46,386 nucleotides of DNA from Muribaculaceae bacterium. GTDB taxonomy: Bacteria; Bacteroidota; Bacteroidia; Bacteroidales; Muribaculaceae. A program made the position numbers and the translations under genes. The stretch covers positions 1 through 46,386 of the forward strand of contig JAGAJP010000007.1 of NCBI GenBank assembly GCA_017626045.1, in the 5' to 3' direction. The notes beneath the pieces are model-generated. The model saw only the letters and a program-made list of their open reading frames with translations, was not told the DNA's origin and ran no database searches. This document shows positions 1 through 7,941 of this stretch, piece after piece. The number at the start of each line of letters is the position of its first letter. The first letter of the stretch is position 1.

Positions 1-181
1 ACCTCATTGTCGAGTCCAGCGACTCTATGGTCTGCAGCAGTCTTATTATGTATTCCTCGGAAGTCATGTCGCCTCTCATCGGGTATGGGCCGTTGCCGGA
101 AGCGTGGCCGTCGTCGTGACGGTCACGCTCCGACAAATAGTCGGTTATCCTTAATCTGTCCCTGAGTTCGCTGTCTTCCAT
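1..181 (-). CDS. tnpC: IS66 family transposase (tnpC), N-terminal fragment
   Basis: The reading frame opens at an ATG at 181 and stays open to the left edge. The translation begins MEDSELRDRLRITDYLSERD and continues into a helical segment. No catalytic residues are in view. The assignment rests on position, immediately downstream of an IS66 Orf2 gene with an 84-base gap, rather than on motifs. The rest of the gene lies outside the window. Confidence 0.6.
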   Translation of the reverse strand, partial: MEDSELRDRLRITDYLSERDRHDDGHASGNGPYPMRGDMTSEEYIIRLLQTIESLDSTMR

Positions 182-265
182 ATCTCTGATTTTCAATTAC
201 AAAGATAGCGAAAATTCGGGACTTATGCAAGTATTTTTATAATTATTTTTCTGATTATCAAATTA

Positions 266-628
266 TTATTCTGCCTTGCCAAGCAAGTCTGAACGTAGTC
301 GCAGGACTTCTGTCACCGGGCACTCTAGAAGCGCCACAAGGTCCTTCCAGCTCATTTCGTAAACTTTCCGGCCATATTCATCCCATGCGATTTTCATGAA
401 CTTGTAGCCCTTTTTATAGGTCTTGGTCTGCGTGTGGAACGCATTGTTCTCGTAATGTACCATCCTTACCTGACGCCTGTCTTTCGACAGAAAGATGTAT
501 ATGTCCCCCTTATAGGGGTCGCGTCCATAGACTGATTTCAGCATGGCGAGCATTGACTCGGCATTATATCTCATGTCGTGCACCTCCGGAAGGAAGTAGA
601 GGTTCTTCAAGGAATTCACGCTCAGCAT
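266..628 (-). CDS. tnpB: IS66 family accessory protein TnpB (Orf2)
   Basis: This 120-residue protein fits the IS66 Orf2 family in length and pattern: an early DMR motif (residues 18-20), then the segment GRDPYKGDIYIFLSKDRRQV, which corresponds to the family signature NPYSGDVFVFLNRRR, followed by basic and aromatic residues. Orf2 proteins are needed for transposition of IS66 elements, but their biochemical role is not established. The start overlaps the end of the upstream tnpA-like gene by a few bases (622-628), which suggests translational coupling. No frameshift is visible. Confidence 0.85.
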   Translation of the reverse strand: MLSVNSLKNLYFLPEVHDMRYNAESMLAMLKSVYGRDPYKGDIYIFLSKDRRQVRMVHYENNAFHTQTKTYKKGYKFMKIAWDEYGRKVYEMSWKDLVALLECPVTEVLRLRSDLLGKAE

Positions 629-1002
629 AGCGCCTCCATCTTCTCTACCAATTCCACAAGGGTGCGGTAGTCAATGTTTGACCTGTGAATCTGGAAGCCA
701 TTGCTCATCTTTATCGTCACCAGTATCCTGACACTCCTTTCTGGGACTTGTTCAGAAACCTGATTCCGTTTTTCCCCCATTCCGGTTCCGGTGGCTTCGA
801 CCTCCGTATGTTCTGGGCCTGGGATGTCCGTAATCGTGACCGGCTTGATGTTGCTGAACTTTCCCCTTTGCCTTACATAGCGTTCAAAACAATTATAGGG
901 GACATTGTGCATCGAGCAGAAGGCCTGCATTGAGAGGTCGTTGGGTACTCCCTCGCGCTGATAGCGTTCCCAGAACGCTTCGAGCTGTGTTGTTGATATC
1001 AT
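622..1002 (-). CDS. tnpA: IS66 family accessory protein TnpA-like (Orf1)
   Basis: The 126-residue product starts with a helical segment that resembles the helix-turn-helix of IS66 Orf1 proteins (MQAFCSMHNVPYNCFERYVR, about residues 25-44). It ends with a short beta/alpha segment (VRILVTIKMSNGFQIH) of the kind seen in Orf1, where a similar stretch precedes a final helix. It is the first gene of the insertion sequence and overlaps tnpB. The assignment comes from domain pattern and gene order; sequence conservation in this subunit is low. Confidence 0.75.
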   Translation of the reverse strand: MISTTQLEAFWERYQREGVPNDLSMQAFCSMHNVPYNCFERYVRQRGKFSNIKPVTITDIPGPEHTEVEATGTGMGEKRNQVSEQVPERSVRILVTIKMSNGFQIHRSNIDYRTLVELVEKMEALC

Positions 1003-1088
1003 AACTTACGGTGTTTTGGTTAACATCCGCAAAGTTAATGATGTTTTTAGTGGCCGACCAAACTACGCCATTGGACAGATACTTGCGA

Positions 1089-1160
1089 CTCGGTGGGCTG
1101 GTGCTTTTGTGCGAGGATTGGAAAATCCTCGCCCCCGGTGTTTCGCGCGTGGTGTAGGGG
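1089..1160. repeat. Dispersed GC-rich hairpin repeat (copy 1)
   Basis: Bases 1111-1119 (gcgaggatt) pair perfectly with 1124-1132 (aatcctcgc) around a ggaa loop. The 17 bases 1124-1140 recur exactly at 14092-14108, where they lie inside a coding sequence. The preceding ctcggtgggct motif recurs at 30122-30131. The element sits directly downstream of the membrane-protein gene that ends at 1170. Confidence 0.7.
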
Positions 1161-1169
1161 CAGTTACGC

Positions 1170-2366
1170 TTATGAGTTGTGCCAGTAGGGATTGGTTGAG
1201 ACTGAGCGGTATAGCTTTTCAATCTCTTCGTTAATCGTTTTCCAGCGTTTGTCGTTTCGTATCTTTTTCCGCGGCGCATTCATCTTCAATTTCATATACC
1301 ACAGGAGTATATACGTATTGAGATAGGGCAAAAAGATAGGGCAGATGACCCCGGTGAGCAGGAGAAAGAGTTCGAGAAACGCCAGGAGCTTATTCCAGTT
1401 ATCAAAGATGAAAAAGACATCCTTTAGACCGCTCCAATAGAATGATCCGAAAAACAGAGCTCCGCTCCAGACTGTCGCCAATAAACAGAAGTCGATGAAA
1501 TGATTTATAGAGAATGTATAAGGATTTTTCTGGCTATAGTCACGGCACCTCATTTTTCTGAAACCTATATATGCCGAGGGTATAAGCATTCCCATACCGA
1601 CAACCACACCAATCTTAATCCACCTGCAGTTAATGAATCCTCCTATAAGGCAGCACAACACACAGCATAGGCAAAGTATGCAGATAAGGGTAAGGTTGGC
1701 CAGGGTGATAGTCGATTCCTTTTTTGCAGTCGTGCTATTGCAGTCATCCTTCTCAAATCTTCCAGGCATATGTCTTATAAAGAAAGAGCCCCACATTCCA
1801 AGCCAGAACGAGGAAGACAAGATTAGGAAGAGGAAGAGAAAGGTTGCGCAAAAATCTATAGTCGACGGGAATATCGCCATGGTTTCGTCAAGTATGAAAG
1901 CAAGGATGCACGTCATAAGAGCGAAAATGGCAGACACCACAATCTTATTTGATTTTTCAATTGAATCAATTTTATGCTCAATCATGGGCATAATTTTTCT
2001 GGAATAGTCAGTGACAAATGTCTCCCGGTAGGTTTCAATTTCCTCCTCAAGCATCTGGAACCGCTGAATGGATTCGATATTCATTGAAATATCGGGACGT
2101 TTCTTAATGTCTTTGAAATCCTTATATGCCACCGACTGAATTTCTTTAAACATACGTTCCGGATCATGGCGAAGAAACTTCCATTTTCTGGCTCCTTCCT
2201 TGAATGAAGCGTCTAATGCACGCCAAACTTTTTTAATGGACTCACTTCGCTCCGAGATTATCTTGATAACGAAATTGCTTTCATGACTCCAGATGATGGT
2301 GATGAGTAGGAGGGAAGCTAGAACTCCGACGAAGGTCTGGCTATGGTCATGAAGAATAGAGTCCAT
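1170..2366 (-). CDS. Multi-pass membrane protein of unknown function
   Basis: I do not recognise a family. The 398-residue product has one N-terminal membrane segment (about residues 11-26), then a soluble, charged, mostly helical region (about 30-140, with a likely coiled coil near 95-140). Six or so further hydrophobic segments follow (about 141-159, 165-196, 220-246, 250-268, 290-310, 325-358), with a short basic tail. The cysteine-rich stretch ICILCLCCVLCC (about 229-240) is inside the membrane. Its ATG abuts the stop codon of the upstream gene with no spacing, so the two are surely co-translated. The base composition is more AT-rich than the housekeeping genes, which suggests acquisition. 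It could be a membrane effector partnered with the soluble upstream protein, but that is inference. Confidence 0.75.
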   Translation of the reverse strand: MDSILHDHSQTFVGVLASLLLITIIWSHESNFVIKIISERSESIKKVWRALDASFKEGARKWKFLRHDPERMFKEIQSVAYKDFKDIKKRPDISMNIESIQRFQMLEEEIETYRETFVTDYSRKIMPMIEHKIDSIEKSNKIVVSAIFALMTCILAFILDETMAIFPSTIDFCATFLFLFLILSSSFWLGMWGSFFIRHMPGRFEKDDCNSTTAKKESTITLANLTLICILCLCCVLCCLIGGFINCRWIKIGVVVGMGMLIPSAYIGFRKMRCRDYSQKNPYTFSINHFIDFCLLATVWSGALFFGSFYWSGLKDVFFIFDNWNKLLAFLELFLLLTGVICPIFLPYLNTYILLWYMKLKMNAPRKKIRNDKRWKTINEEIEKLYRSVSTNPYWHNS

Positions 2367-3011
2367 TTATTTGATTTCAACGGGTATGGAAGCTTCCGCG
2401 ATATAAGACATAAGCGAGACAGAATCCTGTGCTGTATCCTGTTCGAGATTGACCGTGCAACGGGCAGTATGATCCTTTCTGTTTGTCTCACGTCTTCTGA
2501 TGATGACCTTATCATCCTTTTTTCCAATAGTTGTATGGGACAGGATGGAAGTGACAAGATGATCCTTGTTAACTTTCAGAATCCTGATGTTGTCATTTCG
2601 AGAATCCTTGAATTTTGGGGAAATTACATCGTCAAGATAAGTCTGCTCGTAGTTTTCAAGGATAATGCTCAGACGGTTCTTCTTGTTGTCTATAAATGAT
2701 TCGAATGCATTTTTAACGACATTCTTGGCTTCATCACCCTTGCGGGCATAGTCATTGTTGATAAGGTTATAGAAGTCTTTTCTAAAAATAGACATCTCGC
2801 CGCAATACATGATGATTTCATCACATCTTTCGAACATCGCAGCCATAATCATGGCGTTTTTCGAGCGGTCGTCATTTTCAAACACACGATTCCGGTTATT
2901 GGCGGGATTATCTAAAGCATCGATGATCTGCTGCTTGTATTTAAGCATATCATCGGTACTTTCTTTTGAACCGTCAATATTCGAAACCTTTATGTTGTCA
3001 TTATCATGCAT
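2367..3011 (-). CDS. Degenerate phospholipase-D-like (PLD-fold) protein, putative partner of the membrane protein
   Basis: The 214-residue protein has a hydrophilic N-terminus and then the segment AAMFERCDEIIMYCGEMSIF (about residues 57-76). This resembles the first helix and strand of PLD-like domains, which often read A..A..EI.i.s..lS. A second half-domain follows: a strand (LSIILENY), then IRILKV, and a late region with VIIRRRE...ARCTVNLEQDTAQD, similar to the strand and FND.E.A turn near the end of PLD domains. No HKD catalytic motif is present, so it would be a non-catalytic sensor or scaffold version. The assignment is by pattern only. The gene ends exactly where the multi-pass membrane protein begins, which makes a two-gene unit. 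Confidence 0.7.
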   Translation of the reverse strand: MHDNDNIKVSNIDGSKESTDDMLKYKQQIIDALDNPANNRNRVFENDDRSKNAMIMAAMFERCDEIIMYCGEMSIFRKDFYNLINNDYARKGDEAKNVVKNAFESFIDNKKNRLSIILENYEQTYLDDVISPKFKDSRNDNIRILKVNKDHLVTSILSHTTIGKKDDKVIIRRRETNRKDHTARCTVNLEQDTAQDSVSLMSYIAEASIPVEIK

Positions 3012-3137
3012 ATCTCAACGGGTAGGGATTTTGTATGTCTCTGATTGATTATTCAATAACTGATGACATTAATCCTTAACTGTATAACGCTTAATTGGGT
3101 GATATTGTTGTGAAACGTCCAACGGGTGTCGTTTGGG

Positions 3138-4544
3138 CTATCTTGTAGAGAGGGGGACGACTCGGCTTATCCAGGCGAGGATCTGCATGCCGGGGACTTT
3201 GAGCTCGCCGTTCTGGAATTCGGAGTGGAAGGTCTTCTCGGAGTTGCCGTAGCCGTAGGAGCCGCCTATCGCGAAGGGTCCCCAGCCGACGGAGGTTCCG
3301 GCGTTGTATGACTCATTGATGATGTCGATGTCTTCTTTTGAGAAGGCAGCCTTTATGGTGATGTCCTTCGCAAGCACGAACGCCACCGGATACATCGGCA
3401 TGAGTCTGTCGCGGTTGGAGGAGTCTATCTTCCCGTTGGAGATTCCACCGGCACCGCAAAGGTCGGTGGTCCAGTTGGCGAGACGGAACAGGGAGTCGGT
3501 GAACCAAGGCCTCATCACCTGCACCCTGCATATCTTGGCGGAAATCTCCACGCTGTCTTTTTCGGTAGTGCTGCTCCGGTGCTCGTAGTTGCCGCCTGCG
3601 CTTGCCTTGACCTTCCACAGACCGTAGTTTAGGGAGGTGTCCATGCTGAAATTGTGCTCTGTCGCCTTGTTCCTGATGTCGGTCTGACCGCCGGAGATGT
3701 GCAGTTCGGTGAATGATTTCTGACTCTCGTCGGTCCAGTTGCCCGGCACGGGATATGAGAGGAACCATTTGTCTGGCAATCCCATCGATGACGAGAACGC
3801 CCTGTCGTCTGCCACTCCCTCCTGAGCCATAACGATGGCACGGCGAATGCCGTCGTTGAGCGTCGTGGCGAGTATCATGAGCGCCTGCTCCACATATTTC
3901 GCGTTTCCCGCCTGCAGCTTGCGGAACGCAGACTTTATCGCCATTTCGAGAACTGGCGCCTTCGCCTGCCAGTCCCTGTCGGCTTTCTTACGGACGTCGG
4001 GGTCCGGATCCTCAAGGGCGTCGAGGTATACGTTGTATTGCAGCCGGTATGCGGCAATCGCACCCACGTATGCCTCCATGTTTTCTTCATACGCCACGTA
4101 GTCTGCCGAGTCGGTGCGCTCCGTCACGGACTCGCCTGTAAACGGATTGACGGTTGTGGCCTCGGGATGGAGATAGTTGTAAGCCTTGTCATACATCTCC
4201 TTCGCCTTCGGATCCTCATGCTCTATGATGGCGTTCGCGCTGTCTACAATCAGCTTGTAGGTAGAGGAAAGATGTGACTCGGAAGGATTCCATTCAATCT
4301 CCATTGGCGACACATAGTTGACCATTCTTGAAAACGCTTCCGACGCCCTCATGTTTCCGTTGGGATTGGACGGGGTCACGGGGTCGGCGAATTCGGTCGG
4401 GTCCAGCGCCGCGTTCTTTGAGAAATGGATGAAAGTCTCAGACTCGGTAAAGGGGTTCACACCGCCCTGGGGCTGGTAGGTGATGGCGTCAAACAGTCTG
4501 TCATAGATAGCCTGAAGCAGTTGTTTTTCCTGATCTTTTGTCAT
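3138..4544 (-). CDS. Hypothetical two-domain protein
   Basis: This 468-residue protein has no signal peptide and no obvious membrane segment. The N-terminal half (about 1-240) is helical and rich in Ala, Asp and Glu, with a charged central stretch (EDPDPDVRKKADRDWQAKAP). The C-terminal part (about 285-468) is rich in Gly, Ser and aromatic residues with alternating patterns (ASAGGNYEHRSSTTEKDSVE; WGPFAIGGSYGYG), as expected for a beta-sandwich or a long beta-hairpin domain. It ends in VPGMQILAWISRVVPL. The second domain recalls membrane-inserting or glycan-facing beta proteins, but I cannot place it in a family. The start has a purine-rich stretch (aaagagggg) on the other strand only, so the ATG at 4544 is chosen as the longest frame. 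It stands alone between accessory genes and the pse operon. Confidence 0.8.
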   Translation of the reverse strand: MTKDQEKQLLQAIYDRLFDAITYQPQGGVNPFTESETFIHFSKNAALDPTEFADPVTPSNPNGNMRASEAFSRMVNYVSPMEIEWNPSESHLSSTYKLIVDSANAIIEHEDPKAKEMYDKAYNYLHPEATTVNPFTGESVTERTDSADYVAYEENMEAYVGAIAAYRLQYNVYLDALEDPDPDVRKKADRDWQAKAPVLEMAIKSAFRKLQAGNAKYVEQALMILATTLNDGIRRAIVMAQEGVADDRAFSSSMGLPDKWFLSYPVPGNWTDESQKSFTELHISGGQTDIRNKATEHNFSMDTSLNYGLWKVKASAGGNYEHRSSTTEKDSVEISAKICRVQVMRPWFTDSLFRLANWTTDLCGAGGISNGKIDSSNRDRLMPMYPVAFVLAKDITIKAAFSKEDIDIINESYNAGTSVGWGPFAIGGSYGYGNSEKTFHSEFQNGELKVPGMQILAWISRVVPLSTR

Positions 4545-4572
4545 TTTTTTGAATTTAAAGAGGGGTGAATAT

Positions 4573-4600
4573 GTAATTAGTAATGAGTAATTAGTAATTG
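4573..4600. repeat. AT-rich dispersed repeat (taattagtaat type)
   Basis: The stretch contains gtaattagtaatgagtaatt followed by another agtaatt unit. The same simple unit recurs at 16836-16875 and, within a coding sequence, at 13997-14030. It lies just upstream of the 468-residue gene, on the side away from the pse operon end. Confidence 0.7.
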
Positions 4601-4670
4601 GCTTCGCGCGTGGGAGTGAGAGCTTTTATCGCTGCTTTAGCTTTTATAGATTGAGGGCTATGCGGGCATT

Positions 4671-4686
4671 AGCAGTCCGAGCACGG
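4671..4686. repeat. Partial copy of the 30-base agcagtccgagcacgg hairpin repeat
   Basis: Sixteen bases (agcagtccgagcacgg) match the left part of the full 30-base repeat found at 14906-14935 and 16979-17008. The sequence then diverges, so the right arm of the hairpin is missing here. It lies 33 bases downstream of the pseI stop codon. Confidence 0.7.
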
Positions 4687-4718
4687 CGGTGATATTTAGA
4701 CCCATCAGAGTGACCTTG

Positions 4719-5726
4719 CTAATCAAGGTCTTCAAAGCGGAGTCGTGAGCCGAATTCGAGGTCTCGGATGGCATGTTTGCCAAGGACTTCGTTGAAGTGG
4801 CGGGGATGGAGTCCGAATCCGGGACGAACGCAACGGATGTTGTCGCGGGTTATCACTTCTCCGGCTTTGATGTCTTTGCTTACATAAAGGGAGCGTCCTG
4901 ACTGGCGGGATTTCTTCTGGCGGTCGGTAAGTTCAAACGATACTGAGCCAAGAGAACTTTCGGCTGCACGGACATCCTTTACCATCTGTGCGAACTCTTC
5001 CTTGTTCATTGAGAATCCGGCGTCAGGACCTCCGATAGAGCGGTCTAAGATAAAGTGCTTTTCTACTGCGGTCGCTCCCAATGCCACAGCCACAGTCGGA
5101 GCCAATGAACCCGGTGAATGGTCGGAAAGGCCAACTCTCACTCCAAAACGTTCACGCATCGCCGGAATCATCGAAAGGTTGGCATCCTCGATTCTTGCCG
5201 GGTATTCAGATGTGCATTTCAGAAGAGTGATGTCATGGTTCCCGACTTCATGGCAGGCCTCAATAGCTTTCTGAATCTCCAGCTCAGTGGCAATCCCGGT
5301 CGACATGATCATCGGTTTTCCCTTGGATGCGGCATACCTTATCAATTCGGTGTCCATGATTTCAAATGACGCGATCTTGTAGATTGGATTGCCGAGAGAT
5401 TCCAGAAGGTCAACAGCTGTAGTGTCAAACGGTGTCGAGAACATAATTACCCCTTCCTCTCTCGCAACTTTGAAAAGTTCCTCATGCCATTCCCACGGAG
5501 TATATGCTTCCTTGTATAGATCGTAGTATGAATAACCGTCCCAGAGACCACCCTTGAGAACGAAGTCATCCTTATGGCAGTTCAGAGTCAGCGTGTCCGC
5601 TGTGTATGTCTGAATCTTCACGGCATCCACTCCGATGGAAGCCGCAGCCCTAATGGAGTCTATAGCAGTCTGAAGATTATGGTTATGGTTTGCCGACAGT
5701 TCGGCTATGATGAAAGTCCTGTTCAT
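4719..5726 (-). CDS. pseI: Pseudaminic acid synthase PseI
   Basis: PseI condenses 2,4-diacetamido-2,4,6-trideoxy-altropyranose with phosphoenolpyruvate to give pseudaminic acid. The 335-residue protein has the NeuB/PseI TIM barrel: IAELSANHNHN near the N-terminus, DAVKIQTYTADTLT (about 35-48), FSTPFD (about 96-101), KIASFEI, LLKCTSEYPA and GLSDHSPG (about 198-205). A C-terminal SAF (antifreeze-like) domain starts near residue 280 (GRSLYVSKDIKAGEVI). The family alone does not separate PseI from sialic acid synthase NeuB. The call rests on pseB, pseC and pseG in the same operon. It is the last gene of the operon, and its ATG overlaps the pseG stop by four bases. Confidence 0.93.
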   Translation of the reverse strand: MNRTFIIAELSANHNHNLQTAIDSIRAAASIGVDAVKIQTYTADTLTLNCHKDDFVLKGGLWDGYSYYDLYKEAYTPWEWHEELFKVAREEGVIMFSTPFDTTAVDLLESLGNPIYKIASFEIMDTELIRYAASKGKPMIMSTGIATELEIQKAIEACHEVGNHDITLLKCTSEYPARIEDANLSMIPAMRERFGVRVGLSDHSPGSLAPTVAVALGATAVEKHFILDRSIGGPDAGFSMNKEEFAQMVKDVRAAESSLGSVSFELTDRQKKSRQSGRSLYVSKDIKAGEVITRDNIRCVRPGFGLHPRHFNEVLGKHAIRDLEFGSRLRFEDLD

Positions 5727-6715
5727 ATTGTTTTGAATAATTCGATTGTCTCCATTTTGCCCTGAACGAAATCAATATCAGTCGAGGATTTGAAATTTGA
5801 AGGGTCAAGAGATGTCTTTATTCTATCGGACAACAACTTTTCATTATCAAGCAAATTTCCTAAAGGCATAAACAACCCTGACTCTACTCCATAATCGTAT
5901 AGTTCCTTCTGGTTGTCGACATACCATCCGGCAGCCACCGGCAACCTGCAAGCCAATGCCTCCATGCATATAGTACTTGCGGGAAACACCCCTAAATCTG
6001 ATTCTGAGAACAACTCAACAATTTCTCTTGCAGAAAGACATCTGCGGATTTTAACGGAATCACGATATTTCGCATCAACTTCTACCGTATCGCCGGCGAT
6101 CACTGTCAACTCAATATCTCGGTTTGCTTCAAGCAGGATGTCAATCATCTTATTAGTCAATCCGAAGGAATCGGCACCCCCCATCGCAAGGACTACGTCC
6201 CTCACCTTTGATGATTTCTGTTTCCTGAGTTTCGGTTTAAGGAACTCAGGTCTGAGGAAAGAGTGGTCAACACCTCCGATGAATCGGGTATACGGCTCCA
6301 TCGAGAATCTTGAACGGTCATTCGGAGTAACGGTAATCAGGGCATCTGCCACAAAATGACGGTCATGCATGTCATCAATACATACCAGCCTGCATCCTTT
6401 CTTTCTTATTGATTGTTGATATTCTGTCGAGAAATAGTAATTGTCAAGAACTACAATCTCATCTCCTTTTAAGAGCTCAATGAATTTGTTATCATATTCA
6501 TGCAGATTTGACGCCTCAATCTTGATATAACGGCAGACCTTGTCAATTTCGTTAACCTGATAAGAAGACGGCAGAAGCTCGGAATGATTGAAAGTGCAGA
6601 AATAACAGTTAAAACAATCAGAAAGATAATCCGCAAGCGCGAGCGAGCGTATAAAGTGCCCGAACCCTATTGCCTTACCGGCATCCGCCCTGAGAATTAC
6701 CTTTTGATTTGTCAT
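5723..6715 (-). CDS. pseG: UDP-2,4-diacetamido-2,4,6-trideoxy-beta-L-altropyranose hydrolase PseG
   Basis: PseG removes UDP from the bis-acetamido sugar made by PseB, PseC and PseH and supplies the substrate for PseI. The 330-residue protein has the GT-B-like fold of PseG: RADAGKAIGFGHFIRSLALA at residues 9-28 (the glycine/His loop of the active site), VVLDNYYF, VCIDDMHDRHFVADALI and VLAMGGADSFGLTNK (about 176-190, UDP-binding region), then a late SESDLGVFPASTICMEALAC segment. The length fits the family. Gene order and the four-base overlap with pseI show operon membership. Confidence 0.93.
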   Translation of the reverse strand: MTNQKVILRADAGKAIGFGHFIRSLALADYLSDCFNCYFCTFNHSELLPSSYQVNEIDKVCRYIKIEASNLHEYDNKFIELLKGDEIVVLDNYYFSTEYQQSIRKKGCRLVCIDDMHDRHFVADALITVTPNDRSRFSMEPYTRFIGGVDHSFLRPEFLKPKLRKQKSSKVRDVVLAMGGADSFGLTNKMIDILLEANRDIELTVIAGDTVEVDAKYRDSVKIRRCLSAREIVELFSESDLGVFPASTICMEALACRLPVAAGWYVDNQKELYDYGVESGLFMPLGNLLDNEKLLSDRIKTSLDPSNFKSSTDIDFVQGKMETIELFKTI

Positions 6716-6723
6716 TTATGCTT

Positions 6724-7251
6724 TCAAGGATTTTTGTTTGCAATACTTGAAGAATCAATGACTTTAGGCAAAGCAATGTCTATGCGATAATAGTTAAATT
6801 TACCATCTTCGTCAATCTTATTAGCATGGAGGGATTCTTCAAGTCTATTGGAAGAGAAGTTGTTTTGCAAAACTTTAGTCGTAATGTATCTAATCGTAGT
6901 ATAATCTCTAAGATACGCATAGAATTCGTTACACACTTTCAGAGCGAGGTTACGGCCAAAGAAATCCGGATGCAAATATATGCCTCTTTCTGCGGATTCC
7001 TGACTTTCATATTGAATATTTATGGAACCGATGAATGATTTATTGTAGATAATACAATAGTATTGACTGTTGCCAGTAAGTTTCAAGCGTTCAATGAAAC
7101 GAGAATGCTCCATGAAAGAGATTGAATCTGAATTTACCATCCATTTTCTAATCTCGGAGAGATTCCGGCATTCCCATACACGGCGCGACATAACGTCGTC
7201 CATCTCAGTGTAGTCAAGGAATGTGAAATTATCGGTCTTGAAACTGCTCAT
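6724..7251 (-). CDS. pseH: PseH-type GNAT N-acetyltransferase
   Basis: PseH acetylates the 4-amino group of the UDP-4-amino-4,6-dideoxy-AltNAc intermediate using acetyl-CoA. The 175-residue protein shows a GNAT pattern: an N-terminal VWECRNLSEIRKWMVNS segment typical of PseH, a central strand YYCIIYNKSFIGSINI (about 65-80), then ERGIYLHPDFFGRNLALKVC (about 89-108), which fits the acetyl-CoA-binding strand, turn and helix, and a late TTKVLQNNFSSNRLEESL stretch. It is 9 bases from pseG and 6 bases from pseF. A normal pseH here means the extra acyltransferase upstream is not needed for the basic pathway. Confidence 0.85.
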   Translation of the reverse strand: MSSFKTDNFTFLDYTEMDDVMSRRVWECRNLSEIRKWMVNSDSISFMEHSRFIERLKLTGNSQYYCIIYNKSFIGSINIQYESQESAERGIYLHPDFFGRNLALKVCNEFYAYLRDYTTIRYITTKVLQNNFSSNRLEESLHANKIDEDGKFNYYRIDIALPKVIDSSSIANKNP

Positions 7252-7257
7252 TATCCA

Positions 7258-7941
7258 TTAGCGATTTAGAAGCTTGTATTTCATTTCAGCAAGAGCCCAG
7301 TCGGTTGGCGTGTCGAGGTCTTGTACCTCAAGTTCAGACAATACTATTCCTGCGGTGTTTTTCCCCCAGAATCCGTTGACTTTCCGGAACGATTGAACAG
7401 TTGAGATATAGAATTGTCCAGCATCATGATAAATCGGCTCTAAATCCTGAGAGCGACTTAGTTCATGCTCAGGATGAATCATTGCCACCAGTCCGTTAAT
7501 TTCATGAAGAGCCCTTTGTGGAGGATAAGAATATTGAACCATTGTAAAAACGGAATCAATGTTATCGTTAAGTTTTCTCATTGCCTCTTCAATTCGTTTG
7601 CTTGTAACAAATGGAGCAGTTGAGTACAAACATGTAACGGTCTCAAATTCCTCATCTTTAACTGAATAATTAACTAGAACCTCATTTACGACATCCGCTG
7701 TGGTCGCATAGTCATTCGATGTCTCAGGAGAGCGCATGAAAGGAACTTTGGCACCGTATTGAAGAGCGATTGCGGCTATCTCTTCATCATCTGTCGAAAC
7801 CATAACCTCCTCAAAAATTCCACTTTTCAAGGCGGCCTCTATTGAATAAGCAATAATAGGCTTACCAAGAAAGTCTTTTATATTTTTCCTTGGTATGCGC
7901 TTACTGCCTCCCCTTGCGGGTATAATGCAAAGATTTTTCAT
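7258..7941 (-). CDS. pseF: Pseudaminic acid cytidylyltransferase PseF
   Basis: PseF activates pseudaminic acid with CTP to give CMP-pseudaminic acid, the donor for glycosyltransferases. The 227-residue protein starts with the cytidylyltransferase signature IIPARGGSKRIPRKNIKDF (residues 6-24), followed by GKPIIAYSIEAAL, VMVSTDDEEIAAIA (about 46-59) and CLYSTAPFVTSKRIEEA (about 104-120). The late DLDTPTDWALAEMKY motif matches the C-terminal DiDtpeDw of the family. Its ATG overlaps the stop of the phase-variable gene by four bases (7938-7941), so translation of pseF may depend partly on ribosomes reaching that stop. Confidence 0.95.
   Translation of the reverse strand: MKNLCIIPARGGSKRIPRKNIKDFLGKPIIAYSIEAALKSGIFEEVMVSTDDEEIAAIALQYGAKVPFMRSPETSNDYATTADVVNEVLVNYSVKDEEFETVTCLYSTAPFVTSKRIEEAMRKLNDNIDSVFTMVQYSYPPQRALHEINGLVAMIHPEHELSRSQDLEPIYHDAGQFYISTVQSFRKVNGFWGKNTAGIVLSELEVQDLDTPTDWALAEMKYKLLNR

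Larger units (their letters stand above)
1..1002 (-). mobile_element. IS66-family insertion sequence, cut by the window edge
   Basis: Three short genes lie head to tail on the minus strand in the IS66 order: a tnpA-like ORF, a tnpB (Orf2) ORF and the first 60 codons of the large transposase. The third gene runs off the left edge, so only one end of the element can be seen. I could not identify the terminal inverted repeat beyond base 1002, so the true right boundary somewhere in 1003-1165 is unknown. IS66 elements move by a DDE transposase and need the accessory Orf1 and Orf2 products, whose exact roles are not settled. Confidence 0.85.

Noticed and set aside
4719..5726. Sialic acid synthase NeuB
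   Set aside because: PseI and NeuB are of one family. The operon has pseB, pseC and pseG, and no GlcNAc epimerase NeuC, so pseudaminic acid is the better reading.
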